Origin: Bacteroidota bacterium
Lineage (GTDB): Bacteria; Bacteroidota; Bacteroidia; UKL13-3
Direction: 5' to 3'
Length of the DNA stretch: 56,723 nucleotides
Assembly: GCA_947456185.1 (NCBI GenBank)
Contig: CANGPW010000008.1
Span: forward strand, 1 to 56,723
Made by a program: the position numbers and the translations under genes
The notes under the pieces: model-generated
What the model saw: only the letters and a program-made list of their open reading frames with translations
The model's database searches: none
What the model was told of the DNA's origin: nothing
Shown here: positions 24,893 through 35,000 of the stretch, piece by piece
How positions within the stretch are numbered: the stretch's first letter is position 1
Layout of the letters: each line of letters opens with the position of its first letter

Positions 24893-24902
24893 TCTTACTG
24901 TT

Positions 24903-24946
24903 TTTGTATTGATAAATCATTTTTTAAAACAAATTATCAATACAAA
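24903..24946. promoter_or_regulatory. 13-bp inverted repeat shared by the divergent murQ and S41 promoters
   Basis: TTTGTATTGATAA (24903-24915) and TTATCAATACAAA (24934-24946) are perfect inverse complements separated by 18 nt. The left arm lies on the -33 region of murQ and the right arm ends 6 nt before the TATATTTG box of the protease gene. This looks like a bipartite operator or a cruciform. Confidence 0.6.
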
Positions 24947-24952
24947 TGCTAT

Positions 24953-24960
24953 TATATTTG
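24953..24960 (+). promoter_or_regulatory. Candidate -7 box for the S41 protease gene
   Basis: TATATTTG is an exact -7 match; transcription would start near 24967, about 19 nt before the ATG. The -33 region carries no TTG. Confidence 0.55.
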
Positions 24961-24985
24961 CGCAGCAATTTAAAAAAAATAATAC

Positions 24986-26578
24986 ATGAATTACAGTTTT
25001 CAAAAATGGCAACCATTTATATACGGAACATTAATAGCTTTAGGAATTGGAATTGGATTCATTCTCAGACCATCAGGTTCCTCAAAAATGATTGGCTCGC
25101 AAAATAAATTCAATGAATTATTAGGAATTATTCAAAGCGAATATGTAGATACCGTAAATTTAGATGAAATAGAAACCGAAACTTTCAATGAATTATTGAA
25201 TAAATTAGATCCACATTCTGTATATATTCCTGCTAAAGATTTGCAGGCAGCAAACGAACCATTAGACGGAAATTTTGAAGGCATTGGAGTAGAATTTAAT
25301 ATAGTAAACGATACTATTATGGTTGTGTCGGCCATTAGTGGAGGTCCTTCGGCCGATTTAGGAATACAAAGTGGTGATAGAATTATAAAAGCGGATACTA
25401 CTCATTTGACAGGTGTAAAAATTACCAATGAACAAGTAGTAAAAAACCTAAGAGGTAAAAAAGGAAGCAGTGTCTTGGTTACCATTTACAGGCCGAGTAA
25501 CAAACAAAAAATAGAATATAAAATTACCCGTAATACCATTCCTATTTATAGCATAGATGCTAGTTTTATGTTAGACAATAAAACTGGTTATGTAAAAATT
25601 AGTAGATTTGGAGCTACTACACACCAAGAGTTTTTAGATGCCATTGCAAAGCTAAAAAAAGAAAACTTGCAAAGTTTGGTGTTAGATTTAAGAGGCAATC
25701 CTGGTGGTTATTTAAAAGCAGCGAATGACATTGTAGATGAATTATTAAACGATGGAAAACTAATAGTTTATACAAAAGGACGTGCCAAACCAAAGCAAAC
25801 TTATTTAACTGAAAAAGAAGGAATATTTGAAGACGGAAAATTAGCGGTATTAATTGATGAAGGTTCGGCTAGTGCAAGCGAAATAGTAAGTGGTGCTATT
25901 CAGGATTGGGATCGTGGATTAATTATTGGACGTAGAAGTTTTGGTAAGGGATTGGTACAAGAACCTTTTGAGTTAAACGATGGAAGTGCCATTAGGTTGA
26001 CTATAGCCAGGTATTATACACCCAGTGGACGCTGTATTCAAAAAAAATACAGCGATGGTTATGATAAATATGAAGAAGATTTATTGAACAGATTTGAAAA
26101 TGGTGAGTTAGAAAACGAACTAAAAAATACCATTAACGATACTACAAAATATTATACTAAAATAAAAAACAGAGTAGTTTATAGTGGTGGCGGTATTTCG
26201 CCCGACTTTAAAGTAACCATAGATACTTCATTTAATACAAAGTTTTTAACACATGTAGCCGCATCGGGATTGTTAAATAAAGTAGCCTACCAATATGTAG
26301 ATGCCAATAGAAACAATTTGAACAATTATAAATCAGTTGAAAACTTTATTACCAAGTTTGAAGTGGGTAATGAATTGATTAACCAATTAATCACAATGGC
26401 ACAAAACGATAAAATTACAAAACCAACTGAGGCAGACATGACGCGCTCCGGTGCTTTTATAAAGCAACAAATAAAAGCACTTATAGCTAGGCAAATTTGG
26501 AGAGATGGAGGTTATTTTAAAGTAAATAGTATGAAAGACAAAACCATTCAAAAAGCTATTTTGGAGTTAAGTAAATAA
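24986..26578 (+). CDS. S41 family C-terminal processing peptidase
   Basis: 530 residues. An N-terminal membrane anchor or signal segment (FIYGTLIALGIGIGFIL) puts it in the periplasm. A PDZ domain spans ~85-170 (FEGIGVEFNIVNDTIMVVSA, GIQSGDRII). The protease domain has GYVKISRFG, LVLDLRGNPGGYL and DEGSASASE, where Ser296 is the expected nucleophile, and SFGKGLVQ with Lys321 as general base; the Ser-Lys separation of 25 matches plant D1 protease. These enzymes trim or degrade envelope proteins from the C-terminus. The ~150-residue C-terminal extension is usual in Bacteroidota homologues. Start ATG 24986 is well supported by the promoter. Confidence 0.93.
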   Translation: MNYSFQKWQPFIYGTLIALGIGIGFILRPSGSSKMIGSQNKFNELLGIIQSEYVDTVNLDEIETETFNELLNKLDPHSVYIPAKDLQAANEPLDGNFEGIGVEFNIVNDTIMVVSAISGGPSADLGIQSGDRIIKADTTHLTGVKITNEQVVKNLRGKKGSSVLVTIYRPSNKQKIEYKITRNTIPIYSIDASFMLDNKTGYVKISRFGATTHQEFLDAIAKLKKENLQSLVLDLRGNPGGYLKAANDIVDELLNDGKLIVYTKGRAKPKQTYLTEKEGIFEDGKLAVLIDEGSASASEIVSGAIQDWDRGLIIGRRSFGKGLVQEPFELNDGSAIRLTIARYYTPSGRCIQKKYSDGYDKYEEDLLNRFENGELENELKNTINDTTKYYTKIKNRVVYSGGGISPDFKVTIDTSFNTKFLTHVAASGLLNKVAYQYVDANRNNLNNYKSVENFITKFEVGNELINQLITMAQNDKITKPTEADMTRSGAFIKQQIKALIARQIWRDGGYFKVNSMKDKTIQKAILELSK

Positions 26579-26605
26579 TTACTTTATAAATTTCAATAAA
26601 CAATC

Positions 26606-26989
26606 TTATTTTATATTAAATCTCCAAATTAATATTAACCAAGCCAAAGCAGACCCAATGGAATTTGCTATCATGTCTAAATAATCGAAACTACGGTTTG
26701 TAAATACAGTGGCTTGAAGTATTTCAATAATAATTCCAAATACTGTTCCTATAAAAAATGCTGGAAAAATTATATTGAAACTATTTTTATTAATGTAAAG
26801 TTTTTTGGCAGCTATTGCAATTAAAAATGTTTCAGTTCCAAATAATAGCATATGAGCTAATTTGTCAATTCCAATTAAGTTTGCAAATGAAAATGGAGGA
26901 ATATTATTTCCGTTTGTTCCGCATAAAAAAGTGGCTAATATTGCCCATAAATAGGCGTATTTGTATATTTTAAAATGCTGCTTTAACAT
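26606..26989 (-). CDS. VanZ-like membrane protein
   Basis: I start at ATG 26987-26989 (127 residues), because the longer frame to 27028 would run into the divergent gene's leader and adds a non-conserved stretch. Three to four transmembrane helices are visible. The VanZ pattern is present: DKLAHMLLFGTETFL (~45-59), GTVFGIIIEILQ (~90-101) and RSFDYLDMIANSIGS (~106-120). VanZ-family proteins are small inner-membrane proteins of unclear activity; the founder contributes to teicoplanin resistance. VanZ genes often sit near sprA in Bacteroidota as I recall, and ruvA-sprA lies 2 kb away here. Confidence 0.85.
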   Translation of the reverse strand: MLKQHFKIYKYAYLWAILATFLCGTNGNNIPPFSFANLIGIDKLAHMLLFGTETFLIAIAAKKLYINKNSFNIIFPAFFIGTVFGIIIEILQATVFTNRSFDYLDMIANSIGSALAWLILIWRFNIK

Positions 26990-27084
26990 GTATTCAAATG
27001 TATTTTTTTTTAATAAATAACTTAACAATTTATTTATTTAAAAATCAATTATTAAATGCAAGTTTGCAAAATTTATATATTATA

Positions 27085-27927
27085 ATGAGTAAACGTAAAC
27101 TTAAATTAGCAGTATTATCCGACATACACTTAGGAACATATGGTTGTCAGGCTAAAGCTGTAAACAAATATTTAAAATCAATAGAACCAGAAATATTAGT
27201 TTTAAATGGTGATATTATAGATATATGGCAATTTAGCAAGCATTATTGGCCTAAAAGCCACATGAAAGTAGTTCAACGAATTTTTAAAATGTTGGGTAAC
27301 AGAACTAAAATATACTACTTAACAGGTAACCACGATGAAATGCTGCGAAAATTTACCGATTTCAACTTAGGTAATTTAGAAGTATTAAATAAATTGGTAT
27401 TAGAATTAGATGGTAAAAAAGCATGGTTTTTTCATGGCGATGTGTTTGATATTACCATGAAACATAGCAAGTGGTTAGCTAAACTTGGTGCAGTTGGTTA
27501 CGATTTTTTGATCATATTAAACAGCGTTGCTAATTTTATTTCTGAAAAAATACTGAGAAGAGGAAGATTGTCATTTTCACAGAAAGTAAAACAAGGATTT
27601 AAAAGTGCCATTAAGTTTATTGACGATTTTGAGGAAACGGCTGTTCAAGTAGCCATTGAAAAGAAATACGATTTTGTAATTTGCGGACATATTCACCATC
27701 CAATTATCAAACATTTTCCTACTGATTATGGAACTATTACCTATTTAAATAGTGGTGATTGGGTAGAAAATTTAACAGCTTTAGAATATAACAATGGCAA
27801 TTGGAGTTTATACCACCATATAGTAGAACCGGAAACAGAACTAGAATTATTAGAACAAGAAGAGGAAGAATTAACAGAAAGGACAATGCTTAACATGGAT
27901 GAACTGTTAAAAAACATTGTAAAATAA
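27085..27927 (+). CDS. LpxH-like metallophosphoesterase (second copy)
   Basis: ATG 27085-27087 gives MSKRKLKLAVLSDIHLG, the natural N-terminus; the open frame upstream is not conserved. The 280-residue protein has all metallophosphoesterase motifs: SDIHLG, NGDIIDIW, TGNHDEML, FHGDVFD and CGHIHHP, closing with LNSGDWVENL. The family includes UDP-2,3-diacylglucosamine diphosphatases, and databases often name it so, but it differs clearly from the paralogue at 15790 and has a long acidic tail (ELELLEQEEEELTE). Which of the two serves lipid A synthesis cannot be decided from sequence. It is divergent from the VanZ-like gene with a 95-nt spacer. Confidence 0.85.
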   Translation: MSKRKLKLAVLSDIHLGTYGCQAKAVNKYLKSIEPEILVLNGDIIDIWQFSKHYWPKSHMKVVQRIFKMLGNRTKIYYLTGNHDEMLRKFTDFNLGNLEVLNKLVLELDGKKAWFFHGDVFDITMKHSKWLAKLGAVGYDFLIILNSVANFISEKILRRGRLSFSQKVKQGFKSAIKFIDDFEETAVQVAIEKKYDFVICGHIHHPIIKHFPTDYGTITYLNSGDWVENLTALEYNNGNWSLYHHIVEPETELELLEQEEEELTERTMLNMDELLKNIVK

Positions 27928-27994
27928 CCCAACTCCTGTCAGACGATTAATTGGCCAATGCAAAACCAAGGCGTCATATTGGTAAAAATTATAT

Positions 27995-28309
27995 TTAACA
28001 ACCACATCCTTTTAGTTTTTTGACAGTTCCGTCTTTATAAATAATTTCAGTGGCCTTTATTTTTTCATTGTAAATAATTGTAAATTTTAAATCACCGTTT
28101 TTCCAGCGTTCCTTTTTAATTAATTTACCATTGTTGTCAAAATAAAACCAAGTACCAATTTTAGTATCATTCAATTTTTTACCCTTCATTTTTATTATAC
28201 CATTTGTATAATAATCTTTCACTTTTTGCGTTTGGTTTTGGGCAATTGTAATTTTAAAACAGCACAAGAGAAATGCTAAAAGTATAAATTGTTTGATTGT
28301 TAGGTACAT
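27995..28309 (-). CDS. Small secreted MORN/YwqK-like protein
   Basis: 104 residues with a signal peptide (FILLAFLLCCFKITIAQ, cleavage near residue 24). The mature part consists of MORN_2-type repeats: VKDYYTNGIIKMKGKKL, KIGTWFYFDNNGKLIKKERW, KFTIIYNEKIKATEIIYKDG. Such repeats occur in Bacteroidota exported proteins and in YwqK-type antitoxins; no toxin gene is adjacent, so an antitoxin role is not supported. It ends in KGCGC. It is convergent with the phosphoesterase gene and divergent from ruvA. Confidence 0.75.
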   Translation of the reverse strand: MYLTIKQFILLAFLLCCFKITIAQNQTQKVKDYYTNGIIKMKGKKLNDTKIGTWFYFDNNGKLIKKERWKNGDLKFTIIYNEKIKATEIIYKDGTVKKLKGCGC

Positions 28310-28379
28310 ATATTATATTATTTACACTGCAAAATTAAAAACATTTTATATTTTAGCACCCTTATTTAAAAAATATTAA

Positions 28380-28967
28380 GTGATAGCACATATTCAAGGA
28401 AAAATTAGCGAAAAAACGCCAGCATATATAGTGATAGATTGCAATGGAGTAGGTTATGGAATTCAAATTTCGTTAAATACTTTTGAGCAAATTAGTAATT
28501 TAAACGAAGTAAAACTATTAACTCACTTAAGTATTAAGGAAGATTCACATACACTTTATGGTTTTGCAGACGATGAGGAAAAACAACTTTTTCTTCAATT
28601 AATTTCTGTAAGTGGCGTAGGAACAAATACCGCCCGGATGATTTTATCATCGTTAAAGCCTGCTGAGGTAAAGCATGCAATAGGTAGTGGTAATTGGACT
28701 TTGTTAAAGTCAATAAAAGGAATTGGGCCCAAAACAGCGCAAAGATTGGTGATTGATTTACAAGATAAAATTAAATTAATAAATTTAAATGAGCCTCAAA
28801 ACACCACAAGTGGTGTGAGGAACACCATGATAGAACAAGCGTTATCGGCATTAATATCTTTAGGTTTTGCAAAAAGTGAAGCTGAAAAAGTATTGATAAA
28901 AATAAGACAATCTAATCCAGAGTTTACCGTTGAACAATTGGTAAAACAATCGTTAAAACAATTATAG
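28380..28967 (+). CDS. ruvA: Holliday junction branch migration protein RuvA
   Basis: 195 residues with a GTG start (28380); MIAHIQGKISEKTPAYIVID is the canonical N-terminal OB-fold of RuvA. Two helix-hairpin-helix motifs follow (SVSGVGTNTA, Gly79-Gly81, and SIKGIGPKTA, Gly114-Gly116) for junction DNA binding, and domain III ends with EQALSALISLGFAKSEAEKV. RuvA tetramers hold the Holliday junction for the RuvB motor. The gene lies directly upstream of sprA, a gene order I recall as common in Bacteroidota. Confidence 0.96.
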   Translation: MIAHIQGKISEKTPAYIVIDCNGVGYGIQISLNTFEQISNLNEVKLLTHLSIKEDSHTLYGFADDEEKQLFLQLISVSGVGTNTARMILSSLKPAEVKHAIGSGNWTLLKSIKGIGPKTAQRLVIDLQDKIKLINLNEPQNTTSGVRNTMIEQALSALISLGFAKSEAEKVLIKIRQSNPEFTVEQLVKQSLKQL

Positions 28968-29063
28968 TTTGAATATCAAAAATTGTTTTTAACTATCAAT
29001 TTTCTATCAATTTTATAATAATAATTTAAAAAAACAGACAAAGCCTATTCTTAAAAAACTACA

Positions 29064-32000
29064 TTGATAATTAAAAGAAAACAACCGTTATTATTTCAAT
29101 TAAGTTTAGTTACTATTTTAAGTAGCATGGCCTTGGCATTGGTTTCCACTAATGATGCTAAAGCTATGCATTTGCATAAAAGTTATTTTATGACACCGCC
29201 CGATAGTACACAAAAGAAAGATACAACTACTAAAATGCCGTTTCCTATTAAGGATAAAAAACCTTGGGAAACTACGGTTAGTAAAAATCCATTTGATTTA
29301 AACGACCCTCCAAATATTAAAACCAAATATGAATTAGATTCAGAAAAGAACCAATATAATGTATCGTCTAAAGTTGGAAATTATAATACAAAACTGCCAG
29401 CAAGCGAAGGTTTTAAAGAACGAATGGTTAATGAAAATAAAGTCGCCAATAAAAAATATTTTAACCAAAGGAGTCAAGCTAATAATTTTGCCAAGGGCAG
29501 TAATTTTATTCCTCCAATCATAGTTCCAAGTAAAGTATTTGATAAAATATTTGGGAGCTCAATTATTGATATTAGACCCAGAGGTAATGCAGAACTTATT
29601 TTCTCATATAATGGAAATGAAGTACGAAATCCTGCATATTCATTGCGTCAGCAAAGTACTTCTCAATTTGATTTTAAGCAAAAAATACAATTAAATGTAG
29701 CAGGTTCAGTTGGCGATAAGGTAAAAGTAAACATGAATTATGATACCGAAGCAACATTTGAATTTGAAAATCAAATGAAGTTGGATTATGCAGGTAAAGA
29801 AGATGATATTATTAAAAAAATAGAATTAGGAAACGTAAGTTTACCATTAAACTCTACGCTTATACAAGGAAGTCAAAGTCTATTTGGAGTAAAAGCCACC
29901 ATGCAGTTTGGCCGATTAACAGCTACAACAGTTGTTTCCCAACAAAGAGGAAAAAGTTCAGAAACTACTTTACAAGGTGGTGCAACTAGCACAAAATTTG
30001 AGATTCAATCAAGTGCATACGACATGAATCGTCATTTCTTTTTAGCACAACACTTTTACCAAAGTTTTGACAATTCAGTAGGAAGATTGCCAATTATCAA
30101 TAGCAACGTAAATATTACACGAATAGAAGTTTGGGTTACCAATAGAACCAATGCTTTTGATAATACTAGAAATATTTTAGCATTAGCCGATTTAGGTGAA
30201 GCAAGCCAAAGAATAAATAAATATTGGAATGTTAATACCAGCCCATTTGATACCACATTAGGTAATCAGGTTAATGGATTATGGGGTTATCTAAAAGGAA
30301 GAGGAAATGCTGCTACAACTTCAGGTGTTATTACATATCCTGCAGTTTCTGGTAATTTAAGCCAAGAAAAAAATGTATTGAATCAGTTAAAATCCGATGA
30401 GTTAATTACAGGATTAAAGCCTCAAAGTCAGTATATGTATGTTGGCCAATCAAGAATGTTAAATCCAACTGAATACACTTACAATGCTCGTTTAGGATTT
30501 ATTTCATTGAACCAAGCATTGAACAATGACGATGTATTAATGGTTGCTTATTCAGGTAATGTTGGTGGCGTTGATTTTCAAATTGGAGAATTTAGCTCCG
30601 ACAAAGCACCAGATGCAGTTAATCCAAATGTATTGTTTTTGAAAATGTTAAAAGGGCCATCGCAAAGACCAGATTTACCAACTTGGAAATTAATGATGAA
30701 GAATGTTTATTCATTAAATTCATTTGGAATTCAATCTGCCAATTTTAAGCTAAATGTAATATATGCCGATGATCCATCAGGAGCAGATTTGAATTATTTG
30801 CCCGTTAAAAACGAACCTTTACTTAATAATCAAGCATTGCTAAATGTATTTAATTTAGATAATATGAACATGCAGCAAGAGCGAGTTCAAGATGGAGTTT
30901 TTGATTATGTGGAAGGCATCACTGTAATATCGCAAACAGGTAGAATTATATTACCATCTGTTGAACCGTTTGGTAAATATTTAAAAAATAAGTTTGTTAA
31001 CAATCCCACTTTAGCAGATTATTATTGCTTTAATGCGTTGTATGATAGTACAAAATTTGCAGCCATTCAATTACCTCAATTTGATAAATTCTATTTAACA
31101 GGTTCTTATCAAGGTCAATCAAACAATGAAATTTCGGTTGGTTCCACTAATTTACAACCTGGCTCTGTAAGGGTTACAGCCAACGGAGCTCCTTTAACCG
31201 AAAATGTAGATTATACAGTAGATTATAGTTTGGGAAGAGTACGAATAGTAAATACTGCATTGTTAAATTCAGGTGCAGCTATTAAAGTTTCAAGTGAAGG
31301 AAATAGTTTATTCAATGTGCAGCAAAAAACATTAGTAGGAGCTAGGTTAGATTATAAAGTTCACAAGGATTTGATGTTTGGTTCTACGCTTATTTACATG
31401 AATGAAAAACCCCTGACTCAAATAGTGAATGTGGGCGAAGAGCCAATATCAAATATGGTAGTTGGTTTTGATGGAACTTATAGAAAAGATTCAAGATTTT
31501 TAACCAAAATGGTTGATAGATTGCCATTTATTTCTACCAAAGTTCCTTCATCAATAGCTGTTACTGGTGAATATGCACAGTTAATTCCTGGAGTAAATAG
31601 CGCTTTAAGTCAAGGAGGAACTGGTTACATTGATAATTTTGAAAATGCCGAAATTCCGTTTGATTTAAAAACTCAAAACAGTTGGTTTTTAGCAAGTACG
31701 CCACAAGGGCAATCTGATTTATTTCCGGAGGGAAATTTATTTAACACATTAGAAAATGGAACAAAGCGTGCAAAATTAGCTTGGTATTCTATATCTACTA
31801 GTTTTCAAAATACCAGCGATCCTTTTATGCCACAACATATAAAGGATAATCCAGCTTCTATATCAAAGCATAATGTGCGTCAAATTTATGTGAAAGATAT
31901 TTTTAAAGGCAAACAAATTCAAGCGGGTTTGCCTAATACACAACCAACATTCGATTTGTCATTTTATCCAAAAGAACGTGGTCCTTATAATTTTAATGTA

Positions 32001-35000
32001 AAAGATTTGTTGGACAATGGAAAGTTAAACAATCCTCAAAATAATTGGGGAGGAATCATGAGGAGAATTGACCAAAACGATTTTGAACAATCAAATATTG
32101 ATTACATTGAAATTTGGATGCAAAATCCTTATGAAGACAATCCGAATAGCACCGATAAAGGAGAACTTTTTATAAATTTAGGAAACGTAAGTGAAGATAT
32201 TTTAAGAGATAACAGGCGTTCAGCCGAAAATGGATTAGGAAAAACAACTGATACAACTGTATGGGGAAGAGTACCAAAACAACCAGTTATAAACTTTGCG
32301 TTTGATGCCGATGCTAATCAAAGATTACTTCAAGATGTTGGGTTAGATGGATTAAATGATGAAGCTGAAAGGGCATTTTTTGATAGTGTATATGTTAAAG
32401 AAATCGCCAAAAAATTTGGCCCAACTACTACAGCATATAAGCAAGCTGTTGAAGATCCATCGGGCGATAATTACCATTTTTATTTAGGTGGTGATTTTGA
32501 TGCTGCGCAATTAGATGTATTACAACGTTACAAAGACTTTAATCAAACTCAAGGAAACTCACCTGTTATAGGTCAAGGGAGAGAAACGGCTTATCCAACT
32601 GCTGCCACTAACCAACCCGATGTGGAAGATTTAAATAAAGATTTTACTACCAATGACATTGAAGCTTATTTTCAATATAAAATTGATATTGGTAGAGACA
32701 AATTTGTAATAGGAAAAAATTATGTAACTGACAGTGTAAGAAGTTCCGTTCAATTTGCTAATAATGATGTGGCTCAAGAAACATGGTATCAATTAAAAAT
32801 TCCAATTAAAGAGTTTCAAAAGCAAGTGGGTGACATTACTGATTTTAAATCAGTAAGGTTCATGCGTATGTTCATGCGTGGATTTCAGGATAGTACAGTT
32901 TTACGTTTTGCCTATTTGCAATTAGTAAGAGCCGATTGGAGAAAATATACCGGAAATTTAGAAGCTGGAGGTGAACACAAACCCGTTGATCCAACTGATA
33001 ATACCCAATTTGTGGTTTCAACTGTAAATATTGAAAAAAATAGCGGCAGAACACCTGTTGCCTATACTACTCCTCCAGGAATTAGTAGACAAACAGATTT
33101 TAGTTCACCACAAGCAGTAAAACAAAATGAGCAAGCACTTTCATTATTAGTTTGTAATTTAAAAGATGGTGATGCCAGGGCTGCATTCAAAAATGCAACT
33201 GTTGACATGCGTCAATATGCTAAGCTTCGCATGTATGTTCATGCTGAAAGTTACCAATCAAAAAGTGGCGATTTAAGAGCGTTTGTTCGTTTTGGAACCG
33301 ACTTGGTAAATAATTATTATGAATATGAAATTCCTTTAAACTTAACAACTTTAACAGGAACAAGTGATCCAAATGAAGTTTGGCCAAACGAAATTGTTAT
33401 AACTTTAGAAGATTTAATTGATGCAAAAATTGCAAGGAACAATGCCAATTGGGCATTTACTCTTCCTTTTTCTGTTCAAAAAGGAAATGGCAAAGTAACT
33501 GTAGTTGGTATGCCCGATTTTAGTCAATGTAAAGTATTTATGTTGGGTATTAGAAATCCTAAAAAGGAGAATGGAAGTTTAACAGATAATGGATTACCAG
33601 TATGTGGCGAAGTTTGGTTCAACGAACTTAGAATGACAGAGTTCAATACTCGTGGAGGATGGGCAGCAACGGGAAGGTTACAAGCTAAATTAGCTGATTT
33701 TGGTAATGTGCAATTATCGGGAAGTGTTATTACAAATGGATGGGGTGGAGTAGATAAAAAATTACAACAACGTGCCATGGATGATACTTACAAATATGAT
33801 GTAAGTTCTAATTTTGAATTGGGTAAATTCTTTCCTGTAAAGTCAGGTTTAACAATTCCGTTTTTCTTTTCTTATGGTAATACTTTAATCAGACCATTAT
33901 ATAATCCGTTAAATTTAGATACCAAGTTACAAAAAGAGTTAACTCAAACCACCAATCAGGAAAGAAAAGATTATATTTCAAGAGCATCAGATGATATTAC
34001 AACTCAGCGTGCTTTGAATTTTACCAATGTTAGGAAAAATATAGTTGGAGGTAAAAAAATATATCCTTGGAATGTAGAAAATTTATCTGCTACTTTTTCT
34101 TTCAATGAAACATATAGAAGAAATCAACAATATGCGAGTTATATGCTTCAAATTTATCAATCTGTTTTAGCCTATAATTATACATTTACCAATAAACCAA
34201 TTGAGCCTTTTGCTAAGCTTATAAAATCGAAACATTTGGCTTTGATAAAAGACATTAACTTTAATTATTTGCCATCAAGTTGGGGTTTAAGATTTCAATT
34301 AGATAGACGTTATGGTGAAACAATTAATAGAACCAATGACAATACTGGTGGTTCAGTTTTTATTCCTGCCTATTACGATAAACTTTATACCATGAAAAGA
34401 ACCTACGATTTGGGTTGGAACTTAACTAAAAGTATAAAGCTAGATTATAATGCAATTGCAGATGCTAGGATTGACGAACCAAATGGTAGAATTGATGAAT
34501 CGACTCAGGATAAACGCGATACTATAAGTAATAATTTACTAAAGGGAGGAAGACTTACACAGTTTAACCAAACCATTAGGGGAACCTATACTATTCCAAT
34601 AAACAAATTTCCTTTTTTAGATTTTATTAATCAATCTACATACAGTTACTCAGTTAATTATCAATGGAAACAAGCACCTCCTGCTGCCGATAGTTTAGGA
34701 AATACCATTCAAAACTCTCGACAACAACAACTTAATATTGGAGCTAATTTTATAACACTCTATAATAAAGTAAAGTTTTTAAGGGATATAAACTCACCAT
34801 CAACTGCTAAACAAAATACACCAAAACCAAAACAACCTACAGGTCCAAAAGGTAAAAATGGAAAAGCATTGCAACCTGCTGATGAAACAGAAAAAGAAGT
34901 AAAAGAAATTCCTGTTTTAGCAAAAACATTTTTCAAAATGTTAATGGGATTTAAGAATGTAACTGGGGCATACAGTTTAACCGAAGGAACAATTTTACCA

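Noticed and set aside
27995-28309. YwqK-type antitoxin with a toxin partner
   Set aside because: The protein has a signal peptide and there is no toxin-like gene beside it.
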